Shown: positions 7,886 through 18,034, counted from the stretch's first letter. The stretch is 64,000 nt of DNA from Stenotrophomonas sp. ZAC14D1_NAIMI4_1 (GCF_003086775.1 NZ_CP026001.1:3810125-3874124), one strand, 5' to 3'. Notes: generated from the letters alone by a model not told the origin. Numbers and translations are program-made.

Positions 7886-10177
7886 TTACGCCTTCTTTTC
7901 CGCTTCCAGCTGCTTGCGGATCTGTGCATCGACGGCGGCGATCGCGGTCATGTTCAGCACGCGGCGCGAGGTCGCGCTGGTGGTGAGAATATGCACCGGC
8001 TTGTTCACGCCCATCAGGATCGGGCCAATCGCCACGCCGTCGGTGAACACGCGCACCAGGTTGTAGGCGATGTTGGCCGCTTCCAGGTTCGGCAGCACGA
8101 ACAGGTTGGCACGGCCCTGCAGGGTCGAGCCCGGCAGCAGCTTCTGGCGCAGGGCTTCATCCCATGCGGTGTCGCCCTGCATTTCGCCGTCCACGTTCAG
8201 GCGCGGGTTGCGCTTGAGCAACATCTCGCGCACCTGGCGCATCTTCAGCGCGTCCTTCGAATCGTGGCTGCCGAAGTTGGAGTGCGACAGCAGCGCCACC
8301 TTCGGCTCGATGCCGAACAGCTTCATGCGGTAGGCGGCCTGCAGGGTCGCCTCGCACAGCTGCTCGGCGGTCGGGTCTTCCTGCACGTGGGTGTCCACGA
8401 AGAAGAACACGCCCTGCTGGTTGATCACGCCGGTCATGGCCGAAGTCGAGGTGACCTTCGACTCCAGCGGCAGCACGCTGCGCACGTAGCCCAGCTTCTT
8501 GTGGAAGCGGCCGACGATGCCGGTCAGCATCGCATCGGCTTCGCCACGGGCCACCATCACGGCGGCGATCAGGGTCGGGCGCGAACGCATCAGGTTCTTC
8601 GCCGCGGCCACGGTCACGCCGCGGCGGCCGGTCAGGCCGTGGTAGTACTGCCAGTATTCGTTGAAGCGCGGGTCGTCATTGATGTTGGTGACTTCAATGT
8701 TCTCGCCGACCTTCAGGCGCAGGCCGAGACGCTCGATGCGCGACTCGATGACGTCCGGGCGGCCGATCAGGATCGGGTGCGCCAGGCCTTCGTCGACCAC
8801 GTTCTGCACTGCCTGCAGCACCACTTCTTCTTCGCCCTCGGCGTAGACCACGCGCTGCTTGTCGTTGCGCGCGCGGTCGTAGACCGGCTTCATCATCAGG
8901 CTGGTGCGGTAGACGAACTGGGCCAGCTTGTCGCGGTAGGCGCCCATGTCGGCGATCGGACGGGCGGCCACGCCCGAATCCATCGCGGCCTGGGCCACGG
9001 CGGCCGACAGCTCCACCAGCAGGCGGCGGTCGAACGGACGCGGGATCAGGTATTCACGGCCGAAGCTCGGGGTGTCACCGCCATAGGCCGAGCCCATGTC
9101 GGTGGCCGCACGGCGGGCCAGCGCGGCGATGGCGCGCACGCAGGCGATCTTCATTTCCTCGTTGATCGCGGTGGCGCCGACGTCCAGCGCGCCGCGGAAC
9201 AGGTACGGGAAGCACAGCACGTTGTTGACCTGGTTCGGGTAATCCGAACGGCCGGTGCCGATGATCGCGTCCGGACGGGCGGCGCGCGCCAGTTCCGGCA
9301 TGATTTCCGGGGTCGGGTTGGCCAGGGCGAAGATCACCGGATCCGGTGCCATCGTCTTGACCATCTCGGCGGTCAGGATGCCCGGGGCCGACAGGCCCAG
9401 GAAGATGTCCGCGCCGTCGACGATCTCGGCCAGGGTGCGCTTGTCGGTGTCGCGCGCATAGCGCTGCTTTTCCGGGTCAAGGTCGGTACGGCCGGTGTGG
9501 ATGACACCCTCGCGGTCGAAGGCCAGGATGTTCTCCGGCTTCAGGCCCAGCTGCACCAGCATGTTCACGCAGGAAATGCCGGCGGCGCCCATGCCCGTGG
9601 TCGCCAGCTTCACTTCCTCGATCTTCTTGCCGGTGATGGCCATGGCGTTGAGCACCGCTGCGCCGACGATGATCGCCGTGCCGTGCTGGTCGTCATGGAA
9701 CACCGGGATCTTCATGCGCTCGCGCAGCTTGCGCTCGACCACGAAGCATTCCGGGGCCTTGATGTCTTCCAGGTTGATGCCGCCGAAGGTCGGCTCCAGC
9801 GAGGCGATGATGTCGACCAGCTTGTCCGGGTCGGTCTCGTCCACTTCGATGTCGAACACATCGATGCCGGCGAACTTCTGGAACAGCACGCCCTTGCCTT
9901 CCATGACCGGCTTGCCGGCGAGCGCGCCGATGTTGCCCAGGCCCAGCACCGCGGTGCCGTTGGAAATGACCGCCACCAGGTTGCCGCGCGCGGTCAGCTC
10001 GCTGGCCTGCTGCGGGTCCGCCTTGATCGCTTCACAGGCGTACGCAACGCCCGGCGAATACGCCAGCGACAGGTCGCGCTGGGTCAGCATGGGCTTGGTT
10101 GCAGAGACCTTGATCTTGCCCGGCGGGGACATCCGGTGGTAATCGAGGGCGGCCTGTTTGAAATCTTCGTTGGACAT
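7886..10177 (-). CDS. maeB: NADP-dependent malic enzyme, MaeB type (malic enzyme-phosphotransacetylase fusion)
   Basis: 763 residues, the usual MaeB length. Residues 1-430 are the malic enzyme part: [46 protein letters not shown], the NAD(P)-binding GMGAAGISC and [13 protein letters not shown]. Residues ~430-763 are a phosphotransacetylase-like domain ([24 protein letters not shown]) that in this subfamily is regulatory rather than catalytic. It decarboxylates malate to pyruvate and gives NADPH. Its neighbour on the same strand is dctA, the C4-dicarboxylate permease, so import and first catabolic step of malate are adjacent; they have separate upstream regions. Confidence 0.96.
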   Translation of the reverse strand: MSNEDFKQAALDYHRMSPPGKIKVSATKPMLTQRDLSLAYSPGVAYACEAIKADPQQASELTARGNLVAVISNGTAVLGLGNIGALAGKPVMEGKGVLFQKFAGIDVFDIEVDETDPDKLVDIIASLEPTFGGINLEDIKAPECFVVERKLRERMKIPVFHDDQHGTAIIVGAAVLNAMAITGKKIEEVKLATTGMGAAGISCVNMLVQLGLKPENILAFDREGVIHTGRTDLDPEKQRYARDTDKRTLAEIVDGADIFLGLSAPGILTAEMVKTMAPDPVIFALANPTPEIMPELARAARPDAIIGTGRSDYPNQVNNVLCFPYLFRGALDVGATAINEEMKIACVRAIAALARRAATDMGSAYGGDTPSFGREYLIPRPFDRRLLVELSAAVAQAAMDSGVAARPIADMGAYRDKLAQFVYRTSLMMKPVYDRARNDKQRVVYAEGEEEVVLQAVQNVVDEGLAHPILIGRPDVIESRIERLGLRLKVGENIEVTNINDDPRFNEYWQYYHGLTGRRGVTVAAAKNLMRSRPTLIAAVMVARGEADAMLTGIVGRFHKKLGYVRSVLPLESKVTSTSAMTGVINQQGVFFFVDTHVQEDPTAEQLCEATLQAAYRMKLFGIEPKVALLSHSNFGSHDSKDALKMRQVREMLLKRNPRLNVDGEMQGDTAWDEALRQKLLPGSTLQGRANLFVLPNLEAANIAYNLVRVFTDGVAIGPILMGVNKPVHILTTSATSRRVLNMTAIAAVDAQIRKQLEAEKKA

Positions 10178-10354
10178 CGACTTGGATTAATGAATGGGCA
10201 AGGGGGACAGGGGATGATACCCCCGTTGGAGGGCCTGGACCTGTCGCTATCCTGTCGCAACCATGCTGCGACCGCACAATTCCGTGCCGTATGCGACGGG
10301 TCCGGGGACCAGCTTCGGCGTTGCCCATGACAGCCATGGGTCGCCTTGAAACGT

Positions 10355-10389
10355 TGCGGGGCCGCGCCACTCACGTGACCGGCCCCGCA
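10355..10389 (-). terminator. Hairpin downstream of dctA
   Basis: TGCGGGGCCG (10355-10364) pairs with CGGCCCCGCA (10380-10389) around a 15-nt loop, 16 bp past the dctA stop on the minus strand. No T tract. The remaining 10178-10354 region is the maeB upstream region; I see no clear promoter match in it. Confidence 0.5.
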
Positions 10390-10405
10390 GTACCACACAC
10401 CTGTG

Positions 10406-11749
10406 TCAGCCCTTGGCGGGCAGTGCCTCCGGCACGGCATCGACCGGCGGCGGCAGCTCGCTCTCGCGGCCGTCCAGCGCCAGCTTCAGGCGGTCACGGT
10501 CCAGCGCGCCTTCCCAGCGCGAGACCACCACCGTGGCCACCGCATTGCCGATGAAGTTGGTCAGCGAGCGGCATTCGCTCATGAAGCGGTCCACGCCGAG
10601 GATCAGCGCCATGCCGGCCACCGGCACTTCCGGCACCACGGCCAGGGTGGCGGCCAGGGTGATGAAGCCGGCACCGGTGACACCGGCCGCGCCCTTGGAG
10701 CTGAGCATGGCGACCAGCAGCAGGGCGATCTGGTGGCCCAGGGTCAGTTCGGTGTTGGTGGCCTGGGCGATGAACAGCGCCGCCAGGGTCATGTAGATGT
10801 TGGTGCCGTCCAGGTTGAACGAGTAGCCGGTGGGGACCACCAGGCCGACCACCGACTTGCTGCAGCCGGCGCGTTCCATCTTCTCCATCAGCGACGGCAG
10901 CGCCGATTCGGAGGACGAGGTGCCCAGCACCAGCAGCAGTTCGGCCTTCAGGTAGCGGGCCAGCTTGAACACCGAGAACCCGCACAGGCGGCAGACCACG
11001 CCCAGGATGACGGCCACGAACAGGAAGGCGGTGAGGTAGAACGAACCCACCAGCCAGGCCAGGTTGATCAGCGAGCCCACGCCATACTTGCCGATGGTGA
11101 AGGCGATGGCACCGAAGGCACCGATCGGGGCGGCCTTCATCAGGATATGCACCAGCTTGAACACCGGGGCGACCAGCGCCTCCAGGAAGTTCACGATCGG
11201 CTTGCCCTTCTCACCCACCGAGGCCAGCGCGATGCCGAACAGCACGGCCACGAACAGCACCTGCAGGATGTTGCCATCGACGAAGGCGCTGATCAGCGTC
11301 TTCGGGATGACGTCCATCAGGAAGCCGACCAGGGTCAGGTCATGCGACTTCTCGACGTAGCTGTGGACCGCGGTCTGGTCCAGCTCGGCCGGGTTGATGT
11401 TCATGCCCGCGCCGGGCTGCACGACGTGCGCCACGATCATGCCCACGATCAGGGCCAGGGTGGAGAAGAACAGGAAGTACGCCATCGCCTTGGCGAAGAC
11501 GCGGCCCACCGTGCGCAGGTGGGTCATGCCGGAGATGCCGGTGACGATGGTCAGGAAGATCACCGGCGCGATGATCATCTTCACCAGGTTGATGAAGGCA
11601 TCGCCCAGCGGCTTCATCTTCTCGCCGATCAACGGCTCGTAATGGCCGAGGACGGCGCCCAGGATGATCGCCACGATCACCTGGAAGTACAGCTGGCGGT
11701 AAAGCGGCAGCGGCTTGCTGGGCAGCGCCGGGGTGGTCGGGATGTGCAT
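10406..11749 (-). CDS. dctA: C4-dicarboxylate/proton symporter DctA
   Basis: 447 residues from [13 protein letters not shown], preceded on its strand by CGGAG at 7-nt spacing. It has the DAACS-family signatures: [19 protein letters not shown] near the N-terminus, the serine-rich re-entrant loop [13 protein letters not shown], and the substrate-binding [15 protein letters not shown]. There are eight or nine hydrophobic segments plus hairpin loops. It carries succinate, fumarate, malate and related acids with protons across the inner membrane. It is divergent from an OprP-type porin gene, with a sensor kinase just beyond, which suggests a coordinated outer/inner membrane uptake route. A longer upstream in-frame extension is rejected because it lacks hydrophobic or family character. 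Confidence 0.96.
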   Translation of the reverse strand: MHIPTTPALPSKPLPLYRQLYFQVIVAIILGAVLGHYEPLIGEKMKPLGDAFINLVKMIIAPVIFLTIVTGISGMTHLRTVGRVFAKAMAYFLFFSTLALIVGMIVAHVVQPGAGMNINPAELDQTAVHSYVEKSHDLTLVGFLMDVIPKTLISAFVDGNILQVLFVAVLFGIALASVGEKGKPIVNFLEALVAPVFKLVHILMKAAPIGAFGAIAFTIGKYGVGSLINLAWLVGSFYLTAFLFVAVILGVVCRLCGFSVFKLARYLKAELLLVLGTSSSESALPSLMEKMERAGCSKSVVGLVVPTGYSFNLDGTNIYMTLAALFIAQATNTELTLGHQIALLLVAMLSSKGAAGVTGAGFITLAATLAVVPEVPVAGMALILGVDRFMSECRSLTNFIGNAVATVVVSRWEGALDRDRLKLALDGRESELPPPVDAVPEALPAKG

Positions 11750-12080
11750 GGCGGACTCCGGAAGGGGAGAGTTCTGTCGCGAACGGCCCCTGATGGCACA
11801 GGGACCGCCTCCGTGGATCTGGCCGCAGGCCCGGCACGGCGTGTGCGGAGGTGCGACCAATGGACGCCTTTGTACGCGCCGGGCACGCCAGCGCAGATAA
11901 CCTATTGGTACTAGCCCCCCGGTTCAGGTGGCGCGGGTGCCTACACTGGCGCCGTACCGCCTGTCCCGGGCACGGCCGCCGGCCCGACCTGAACGATCGG
12001 GCGCCCCCCTGCGAAAGTTCCGGCCATTGCGGCCGTTGTTGTCCTGTCCACACGCATCCGAGAGAGAGAGCCGCACCACC
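11750..12080. other. Divergent control region between dctA and the OprP-type porin
   Basis: 331 bp without a gene. The only lower-GC patch is around 11893-11915 (ATAACCTATTGGTACTAG), the best place for divergent promoters. Just before the porin start there is a GA-repeat run (GAGAGAGAGAG, about 12060-12070) that serves as a purine-rich ribosome site. I could not define a -35/-10 pair or a sigma-54 site with confidence. Confidence 0.35.
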
Positions 12081-13247
12081 ATGCGCCCGATTCCGACCCT
12101 GCTGGCCCTGTCGCTGGCCACCCTGCCCGCCTTCGCTTCCGCCGCCGATTTCGACAACTGGCCGACCAAGTACGCCTTCAGCGACGGTACCGAGCTGGCT
12201 GCCACCGCCAACATCGCCTACGACTACAACGACTTTTCCTCGGCCAGCGGCATCGAAGACGATGACGCGGTGCGTCGCAAGGAATTCGGCGCGACCCTGA
12301 AGAAGAAGGGCGTGTACGACGCGATGGTCTATTACGATTTCCAGGCCGACACCTGGCTGGACGTGTTCGTGCGTTTCGAGAGCAAGGCCTTCTTCGGCCG
12401 TGACGTCGGCCGTTTCCGCTTCGGCTACATGAAGACCCCGGTCGGCCTGGACGCCAACACCTCCTCGCGCGCCGGCAGCTTCCTGGAGACCGCGCTGCCC
12501 GTGCAGGCCTTCTACGCAGGCCGCCGCACCGGCGTGGAATGGGTGCTGGAACGCCCGCAGTACCTGCTGCAGGCTGGCGCTTACGGCGGCAAGGACCTGC
12601 AGGGTGACAACCCGGGCACCACCCAGGCCGTGCGCGCGGTCTGGACCCCGGTGAAGGCACCGGGCGATGTGGTCCACCTGGGCCTGGCCTATTCGCAGGA
12701 AAACCCGCGCGGCTACAGCGACGGCCGCGACGTGCACCACGAAGCCAGCGCCCGCCTGCGCGCGCGCCCGGAAGCCGGCCTGACCGACATCCGCCTGGTC
12801 GACTCCGGCGCCCTGGTCACCGCCGACCAGATCCGCCGCACCGGCCTGGAAGGCATCTGGATCCGCGGCCCGTTCTCGCTGCAGGCCGAAGCCCTGCAGG
12901 CGACGGTGACCCGCAAGGGCCTGCCCGACTACACCGGCAATGGCGAGTACGCCATGGCCAGCTGGGTGCTGACCGGCGAATCGCGCCCGTACAACGCCGG
13001 CGCGGTGGCCAACATCAAGCCGGCCCACAGCTACGGCGCGGTCGAGCTGCTGGCCCGCTACAGCCGCCTGGATCTGGACGATGGCAGCATCCTCGGCGGC
13101 CGCCAGCACGACCTGACCGTGGGCGCCAACTGGTACCTGACCAGCCACTTCAAGTTCCAGGCGAACTACGTGAAGGTCGATGCCAGCCGCCGTGGCGTGC
13201 ACAGCACCCCGGAAATCTTCGAACTGCGCGCGCAGATGCACTTCTGA
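12081..13247 (+). CDS. OprO/OprP-type outer membrane porin
   Basis: 388 residues from MRPIPTLLALSLA; signal peptide about 1-21 (AFASA cleavage). The mature protein has the features of the phosphate-selective porin O/P family: alternating amphipathic strands, KKGVYDAMVYYDFQADTW, RFGYMKTPVGLDANTSS, the FLETALPVQAF segment, the conserved WVLTGESRPYN and a C-terminal ELRAQMHF ending in phenylalanine. The family is anion-preferring, and members beside dicarboxylate or citrate carriers probably pass organic acids rather than phosphate; that is inference from position next to dctA. A second, diverged copy lies at 21464-22636 beside a citrate carrier. Confidence 0.9.
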   Translation: MRPIPTLLALSLATLPAFASAADFDNWPTKYAFSDGTELAATANIAYDYNDFSSASGIEDDDAVRRKEFGATLKKKGVYDAMVYYDFQADTWLDVFVRFESKAFFGRDVGRFRFGYMKTPVGLDANTSSRAGSFLETALPVQAFYAGRRTGVEWVLERPQYLLQAGAYGGKDLQGDNPGTTQAVRAVWTPVKAPGDVVHLGLAYSQENPRGYSDGRDVHHEASARLRARPEAGLTDIRLVDSGALVTADQIRRTGLEGIWIRGPFSLQAEALQATVTRKGLPDYTGNGEYAMASWVLTGESRPYNAGAVANIKPAHSYGAVELLARYSRLDLDDGSILGGRQHDLTVGANWYLTSHFKFQANYVKVDASRRGVHSTPEIFELRAQMHF

Positions 13248-13267
13248 TCCCTTCCACGGTCCAGAAA

Positions 13268-13296
13268 CCGGCGGGCGTGCATGCCACGCCCGCCGG
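13268..13296 (+). terminator. Hairpin between porin and sensor kinase genes
   Basis: CCGGCGGGCGTG (13268-13279), 5-nt loop, CACGCCCGCCGG (13285-13296): a perfect 12-bp stem 21 bp after the porin stop. No T tract; it may attenuate rather than fully stop transcription into the kinase gene that starts 20 bp later. Confidence 0.5.
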
Positions 13297-13315
13297 CCCT
13301 GCGTAGACTGCCGCC

Positions 13316-15964
13316 ATGTACTGGCTCAGCCGCCACCGGATGCTGTTGCTGACCATCGCGGTGATGGTCGGTGGCACCGTGCTGTGCGCGATCGCCGCTG
13401 GCCACTTCGCCTGGCGGCGGGCACTGGCCGCTGAAAGCAACCAGGTGCAGCGCCAGCTGCAGCTGTACGGCCAGGGCCTGCAGCAGCGCATCGACCGCTT
13501 CGGCACCCTGCCGCAGGTGATGGCGCTGGACCCGGACCTGCTGCAGGCGCTGCGCGCGCCGTTGACACCGGCCGCAACGCAGCGCCTGAACCTCAAGCTG
13601 CAGCGCGCCAACCAGGTCACCCGCACCTCGACCCTCACCCTGGTCGGCCGCAATGGCGTGGCCGTGGCGGCCAGCAATTTCGACCAGCCCTCGACCAACG
13701 TCGGCGAGGACTACGCCTATCGCCCCTACTACCAGCAGGCACTGGCGCACGGCCGGGGCCGCTTCTACGGCATCGGCATGACCACCGGCGTGCCGGGCTA
13801 CTTCATGTCCGAGGCGATCGTCGATGGCGATGGCCAGCGCATCGGCGTGATCGTCATCAAGATCGAGCTGTCCGCGCTGGAACAGGAATGGCTGGGCAGC
13901 CCCGACGTAGTACTGGCCAGCGACAACCACGATGTGGTGTTCCTGGCCAACCGCGATGAGTGGCGCTACCGCCTGCTGCGCCCGCTGGGCGCGGACGAGC
14001 GCCGCGAGATGCTCGACGCCCGCCAGTACGCCGACCGTTCGCTGCAGCCGCTGCGCGTGCGCACCGAGGACGTGCTGGCCGATGGCGGGCGCATGGTCCG
14101 CCTGCTCGACCCGGCCCTGCCGCAGGCGATGCTCTGGCAGACACTGCCGTTGCCCGACGAGGACTGGAGCCTGCACCTGCTGCACGACGCCAGCGGTGCG
14201 GCCAGCGCGGGCCGCGCCGCCGCGATGGCCGGTGCCGCCGTCTGGCTGGCGCTGGGCTTCCTGGTGTTGTTCGTGCAGCAGCGCCGGCGCCTGTCGCGGC
14301 ACCGCCAGCGCAGCCGCAGCGAGCTGGAAACCCTGCTCAAGCAGCACGCGCAGGAACTGCGCACCGCCCAGGATGGCCTGCTGCAGGCCGCCACCGATGC
14401 CGACAGTGGCCTCAGCCGCAGCCTGGAACACCTGCCGCAGGGCGTGGTCATCATCGACCGCGAACTGCGCCTGGTGGCATGGAATTCGCGCTACATCGAG
14501 CTGTTCCGCTTCCCGCAGGGGCTGGTCCGCGTGGGCCGGCCCATCGAGGAGCTGTTCCGCTTCAACGCCCGCCGCGGCCTGCTCGGCCCCGGTCCCATCG
14601 ACGATGCCATCGAGCGCCGCCTGAACCACCTGCGCAGCGGCCGCCCGCACATGCGCGAAAGCGAGAAGGACGACGGCACGGTGCTGGAAATCCGCGGCAA
14701 CCCCCTGCCCGACGGCGGCTTCGTCACCAGCTACGCGGACATCACCAGCTACAAGAACGCCGCGCGCGAACTGCGCTCGCTGGCCGATGCGCTGGAACAC
14801 CGCGTGGCCGAGCGCACCCACGACCTGGACGAAGCACGCCGCGAAGCCGTGCAGGCCAACCGCTACAAGACCCGCTTCGTCGCCTCGGCGGTACACGACC
14901 TGCTGCAGCCGCTCAATGCCGCCCGCATGTTCGTCTCCGTGCTGCGCGCCCGCCTGAGCGGTGAAGCACGCGAACTGAGCGAGCACGTCGATGCCGCACT
15001 GGCCGCGCAGGACGCCATCCTCAACAGCCTGCTGGACATCTCGCGGCTGGAATCAGGCTCGCTGCAGACCCGCGTGCGCACGTTCGCGCTGTCGCCGCTG
15101 CTGGAAACCCTGGCCCGCGAGTTCGGCATCGCCGCACAGAGCCGCGGCCTGCAGCTGCACTGGGTCGACACGCGCGCCGTGGTGGTCAGCGATGAAGCAC
15201 TGCTGCGCCGCATCCTGCAGAACTTCCTGTCCAACGCATTGCGCTACACCCCGCGCGGGCGCGTGCTGATCGGCTGCCGCCGCGTGGGCGACCAGCTGCG
15301 CATCGAAGTGCACGATCAGGGCCCGGGTATTCCGGAAAGCCTGCAGGGCGAGATCTTCGAGGAATTCCGCCGCCTGAACGATGGCGTCGAACAGGAACGT
15401 GGCGCCGGCCTGGGCCTGGCCATCGTCGAACGCATCGGCCGCCTGCTGGGCCATCGCATCAGCCTGCGCTCCACCCTGGGCAAGGGCAGCGTGTTTGCAG
15501 TGAGCGTGGCGCTGGGCCATGCCGACGATGTGGCCGCGCCGGCACCGCCACCCGTGCTGGCGGCCGAACCGTCCGACGACAGCCCGCTGCGCCGGTGCCG
15601 GGTGTGGAGCATCGACGATGACCCGCGCGTGTGCGCGGCCACGCGTGCCCTGCTGGAGCGCTGGGGTTGCAACGTGGAGCTGGCCGATGGCCCGCAGGGC
15701 GCGCTGGAGATTGCCAGCGCACTGAACGTGCCGCAGTTGCTGCTGCTGGACGTGCGCATGGGCCAGTGGCACGGCCCGGATCTGTACGAAGCGTTGTGCA
15801 CGCTGTGGCAGGCACGGCCGCCGGTGATCCTGGTGACTGCCGAGCGCGATGACGCGCTGAAGGCCCATGCGGCCGAGCAGGGCTGGGGCTTCCTGCCCAA
15901 GCCGGTGCGACCGCCGGCGCTGCGCGCGTTGATGACGCAGATGCTGTTGCGGCATCGCGGGTAA
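13316..15964 (+). CDS. Membrane hybrid sensor histidine kinase with PAS and receiver domains
   Basis: 882 residues. TM1 is about 8-33, then a ~265-residue periplasmic Cache-like sensor (DctB-like VGEDYAYRPYYQQAL), and TM2 about 300-325. A PAS domain follows at about 365-480 (LPQGVVIIDRELRLVAWNSRY), then a coiled coil and the phosphoacceptor helix SAVHDLLQPLNAARMF (His near 527). The ATPase domain has NFLSNALRYTP, DQGPGIP and GAGLGLAIV. A C-terminal receiver begins near 760 (SIDDDPRV, phosphoacceptor in LLLLDVRMG). The HDLLQPLNA box is that of the NahK/ErcS/MxtR group, which signals through LuxR-type regulators; a LuxR-type regulator lies 1.4 kb away at 17387. The dCACHE sensor and dctA/porin neighbours suggest it senses a C4-dicarboxylate or related acid (inference). 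Confidence 0.92.
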   Translation: MYWLSRHRMLLLTIAVMVGGTVLCAIAAGHFAWRRALAAESNQVQRQLQLYGQGLQQRIDRFGTLPQVMALDPDLLQALRAPLTPAATQRLNLKLQRANQVTRTSTLTLVGRNGVAVAASNFDQPSTNVGEDYAYRPYYQQALAHGRGRFYGIGMTTGVPGYFMSEAIVDGDGQRIGVIVIKIELSALEQEWLGSPDVVLASDNHDVVFLANRDEWRYRLLRPLGADERREMLDARQYADRSLQPLRVRTEDVLADGGRMVRLLDPALPQAMLWQTLPLPDEDWSLHLLHDASGAASAGRAAAMAGAAVWLALGFLVLFVQQRRRLSRHRQRSRSELETLLKQHAQELRTAQDGLLQAATDADSGLSRSLEHLPQGVVIIDRELRLVAWNSRYIELFRFPQGLVRVGRPIEELFRFNARRGLLGPGPIDDAIERRLNHLRSGRPHMRESEKDDGTVLEIRGNPLPDGGFVTSYADITSYKNAARELRSLADALEHRVAERTHDLDEARREAVQANRYKTRFVASAVHDLLQPLNAARMFVSVLRARLSGEARELSEHVDAALAAQDAILNSLLDISRLESGSLQTRVRTFALSPLLETLAREFGIAAQSRGLQLHWVDTRAVVVSDEALLRRILQNFLSNALRYTPRGRVLIGCRRVGDQLRIEVHDQGPGIPESLQGEIFEEFRRLNDGVEQERGAGLGLAIVERIGRLLGHRISLRSTLGKGSVFAVSVALGHADDVAAPAPPPVLAAEPSDDSPLRRCRVWSIDDDPRVCAATRALLERWGCNVELADGPQGALEIASALNVPQLLLLDVRMGQWHGPDLYEALCTLWQARPPVILVTAERDDALKAHAAEQGWGFLPKPVRPPALRALMTQMLLRHRG

Positions 15965-15985
15965 CGGAATCTGACGTTGCTCGTT

Positions 15986-16010
15986 GTAGCGCCGAGCCCA
16001 TGCTCGGCTG
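15986..16010 (+). repeat. SMAG palindrome (GCCGAGC subtype), left flank of the ankyrin gene
   Basis: GTAGCGCCGAGC, loop, GCTCGGCTG, 25 bp. Its exact reverse complement occurs at 16901-16925, so the gene between them is bracketed by perfect inverted repeats. Confidence 0.85.
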
Positions 16011-16056
16011 CAGTGCCTACAATCGACAGCCCTCCCTGTGCCCGGACGGTTGACGC

Positions 16057-16893
16057 ATGCCAACACCCCCGAAGACGGAAACTCCCGCTGATCTGTTTGC
16101 CGCCGCGTGCGCTGCCGACGCCCAGACCACGGCGGCGTTTCTCGCTGCTGACGCAGATGTGCATGCAGTGGATGCCTTTGGATTCACCGCACTGGAAAGG
16201 GCCGCATCCAGCCTGGATCGCGCCCCCATGGAGAACGTCCTCGCAACGCTCCGCCTGCTGATCGATGCCGGCAGCCCGCTGGAGCACATCGACGCGGGCG
16301 GACGCACAGCGCTGTACCTTGCGGCGGAGTTCTCGCCTGACGGACCCGAGGCGGTGCAGCTGCTGGTGGACGCTGGAGCGCGGCCGGATGTATGCGACGC
16401 ACATGGCAACCACATAGTGGAAAACGCCTGGTCACCGCGGGTGAAGGCCTTGCTGTCCGCGCTGACCGGCCGCGCCACTCCCGAGGTCATCGTGCGCAAG
16501 CTGGACCAAAAAATGTCCGCCACCGCGTGGAAGCTGGCGCGGACCAGGATCGATGCGGCGTTCGTAGCTCTGGAAGCCGCAGGCATCGTGACTGCCCACG
16601 CGCAGGGCGATACCCAGGACGACGGCCATGACGACACCCATGAGCGCTTTGTAGAGCGCGGCGGCACCGCTGCCGGCCTGAAGGGCTTCTGCTTCTATTC
16701 CGGCGATGACATGAAGCGCGCCAAGCGCACCAGCGATATTTCCATTGGCTTCTGGGGCCCGCCCGACAGCGCTGCCATGGAGCGGATCGGCCAGGCCATC
16801 GTCGATGCCTTCGCCAGCGTGGGCCTGCCTGCCGAGTGGGACGGCACCGAACGCATGCGCCCCAGCATCGATCTGCGGTCCCTCAGTGCGTGA
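16057..16893 (+). CDS. Ankyrin-repeat protein with C-terminal DUF6891 domain
   Basis: 278 residues from MPTPPKTETPADLF. Residues ~10-125 contain about three ankyrin-type repeats (DAFGFTALERAASS, DAGGRTALYLAAE, DAHGNHIVENAW). Residues ~130-275 match DUF6891: a GIVTAHAQGDTQDD segment, GLKGFCFYSGDDMKRA, DISIGFWGPP and a conserved end. There is no signal peptide, so it is cytosolic. DUF6891 proteins are of unknown function. The gene stands alone between the kinase (same strand) and the opposite-strand DUF695/luxR operon, bracketed by perfect inverted 25-bp SMAG copies. Its third-position GC is visibly lower than its neighbours (for example ACCAAAAAATGTCC near 16504), which may mean later arrival. 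Confidence 0.82.
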   Translation: MPTPPKTETPADLFAAACAADAQTTAAFLAADADVHAVDAFGFTALERAASSLDRAPMENVLATLRLLIDAGSPLEHIDAGGRTALYLAAEFSPDGPEAVQLLVDAGARPDVCDAHGNHIVENAWSPRVKALLSALTGRATPEVIVRKLDQKMSATAWKLARTRIDAAFVALEAAGIVTAHAQGDTQDDGHDDTHERFVERGGTAAGLKGFCFYSGDDMKRAKRTSDISIGFWGPPDSAAMERIGQAIVDAFASVGLPAEWDGTERMRPSIDLRSLSA

Positions 16894-16900
16894 CAGGAAT

Positions 16901-16925
16901 CAGCCGAGCATGGGCTCGGCGCTAC
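16901..16925 (-). repeat. SMAG palindrome (GCCGAGC subtype), right flank of the ankyrin gene
   Basis: Exact 25-bp reverse complement of 15986-16010, ending CGCTAC. It starts 7 bp after the ankyrin stop and ends 5 bp before the DUF695 stop, filling the convergent junction. Confidence 0.85.
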
Positions 16926-16930
16926 ACGGG

Positions 16931-17383
16931 TCAGTTGACCCGGGGATCCTGCAGCGGCAGGTCAAGCTCGGGCTGGGCCAGCGTCCAGTCGCGGTCGTAT
17001 TCCATCTGGAACTCCCATTCCCGCAGCTGCACGGGTGCAGCGAGCAGCTGCTGCAGGCGGTCATTCGCCTGTTCGGGATCATCTACCCGATACAGCAGCA
17101 CGCGTTCGCCACGGGCGGTGATGCGCGCGAGGAAAACGGCATTGCCGTCCGCGCCAATACTTGATTCGAAGTGGCCTTCCAGCCGCGTGACCACCTCCAG
17201 TTCCTCCGCGGTGGGCATGCCGTTGTCACCCAACCCGCTGCAGGCGATGCCGATCCGCAGGTGCCAGGGAAATGCGTCGCGACCTGCAAAGTTCCGCAGC
17301 GCCGTGTTGACCACCACCACCGCCGGATCGTCGCCGAAGGCCGTGTCGACAAGGGCGTAGAACGGTGCCGGGATGACCCGCAT
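16931..17383 (-). CDS. DUF695-type protein
   Basis: 150 residues from MRVIPAPFYALVDTAFGD. The body has HLRIGIACSG, PTAEELEVVTRLEGHFE, AVFLARITARGERVLLYRV and a C-terminal WEFQMEYDRDW, the pattern of DUF695 proteins. Function is unknown; members are small cytosolic proteins found in many proteobacteria. It starts 3 bp after the luxR-type regulator stop, so the two are translationally coupled and it is the last gene of that operon. It ends right at the SMAG copy. Confidence 0.8.
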   Translation of the reverse strand: MRVIPAPFYALVDTAFGDDPAVVVVNTALRNFAGRDAFPWHLRIGIACSGLGDNGMPTAEELEVVTRLEGHFESSIGADGNAVFLARITARGERVLLYRVDDPEQANDRLQQLLAAPVQLREWEFQMEYDRDWTLAQPELDLPLQDPRVN

Positions 17384-17386
17384 CGG

Positions 17387-18034
17387 TCAGATTCCGCCTG
17401 CGTCGCCTTCCGGCTCCAGTGCCTTCACCAGCACTGCGGCCTGGGTGCGGCTGTGGCACTCGAGCTTCTTCAGGATGGCGGTCACGTGCACCTTCACCGT
17501 GTTCTCGGCCAGGCCCAGTTCGTAGGCGATCTGCTTGTTGAGCAGGCCATCGGCCAGGCACAGCAGCACGCGGAACTGCTGCGGGGTGAGCTGGGCCAAC
17601 CGCGCGGCCAGCAGCGCATCGGACTCGCTGCGCTCCGGTGCCATCGCCGGGAACCACAAGCTGCCGTCGAGCACGGCCTGTACCGCCTGGCCGATGGTTT
17701 CGGCCGGGGCGGACTTGGGGATGAAGCCGGCCGCGCCGAACTGCTGGGCACGGCGGATCACCCGCGGGTGGTCGTTGGAGGAAAGGATCACCACCGGGAT
17801 ATCCGGATGCGAGCCACGCACGTGCAGCAGCGCGGAGAAACCGTGCGCGCCGGGCATGGTCAGGTCCAGCAGCACCAGGTCGACCTCGGGCTGGGCGTCG
17901 AGGGCTTCGGCCAAGGCATCGGCGCTGGCCACCTCGCGCACCTGCGCCAGCGGCAGGCTCTGCCGCAGCGACTGCACCACCGCCGAACGCAGCAGCGGGT
18001 GGTCATCGGCGATCAGGATGGTGTATTCGCTCAT
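17387..18034 (-). CDS. NarL/LuxR-family response regulator
   Basis: 215 residues from MSEYTILIADDHPLL. The receiver domain is 1-120 with acidic pair D10/D11, phosphoacceptor D57 (LVLLDLTMPG) and the K of FIPKSAPAET. The HTH is about 148-205 (LTPQQFRVLLCLADGL, NKQIAYELGLAENTVKVHV). Longer upstream in-frame starts are rejected because the receiver fold begins at this methionine. The hybrid kinase at 13316, of the NahK/MxtR type, is the likely partner since no other kinase here lacks a regulator; this is inference. The gene starts 29 bp after the binding-protein gene and may belong to the same transcript. Confidence 0.92.
   Translation of the reverse strand: MSEYTILIADDHPLLRSAVVQSLRQSLPLAQVREVASADALAEALDAQPEVDLVLLDLTMPGAHGFSALLHVRGSHPDIPVVILSSNDHPRVIRRAQQFGAAGFIPKSAPAETIGQAVQAVLDGSLWFPAMAPERSESDALLAARLAQLTPQQFRVLLCLADGLLNKQIAYELGLAENTVKVHVTAILKKLECHSRTQAAVLVKALEPEGDAGGI

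Noticed and set aside
11890..11920. A sigma-54 promoter for dctA
   Set aside because: I looked for TGGCAC-N5-TTGC on both strands of the dctA/porin gap and found no acceptable match.
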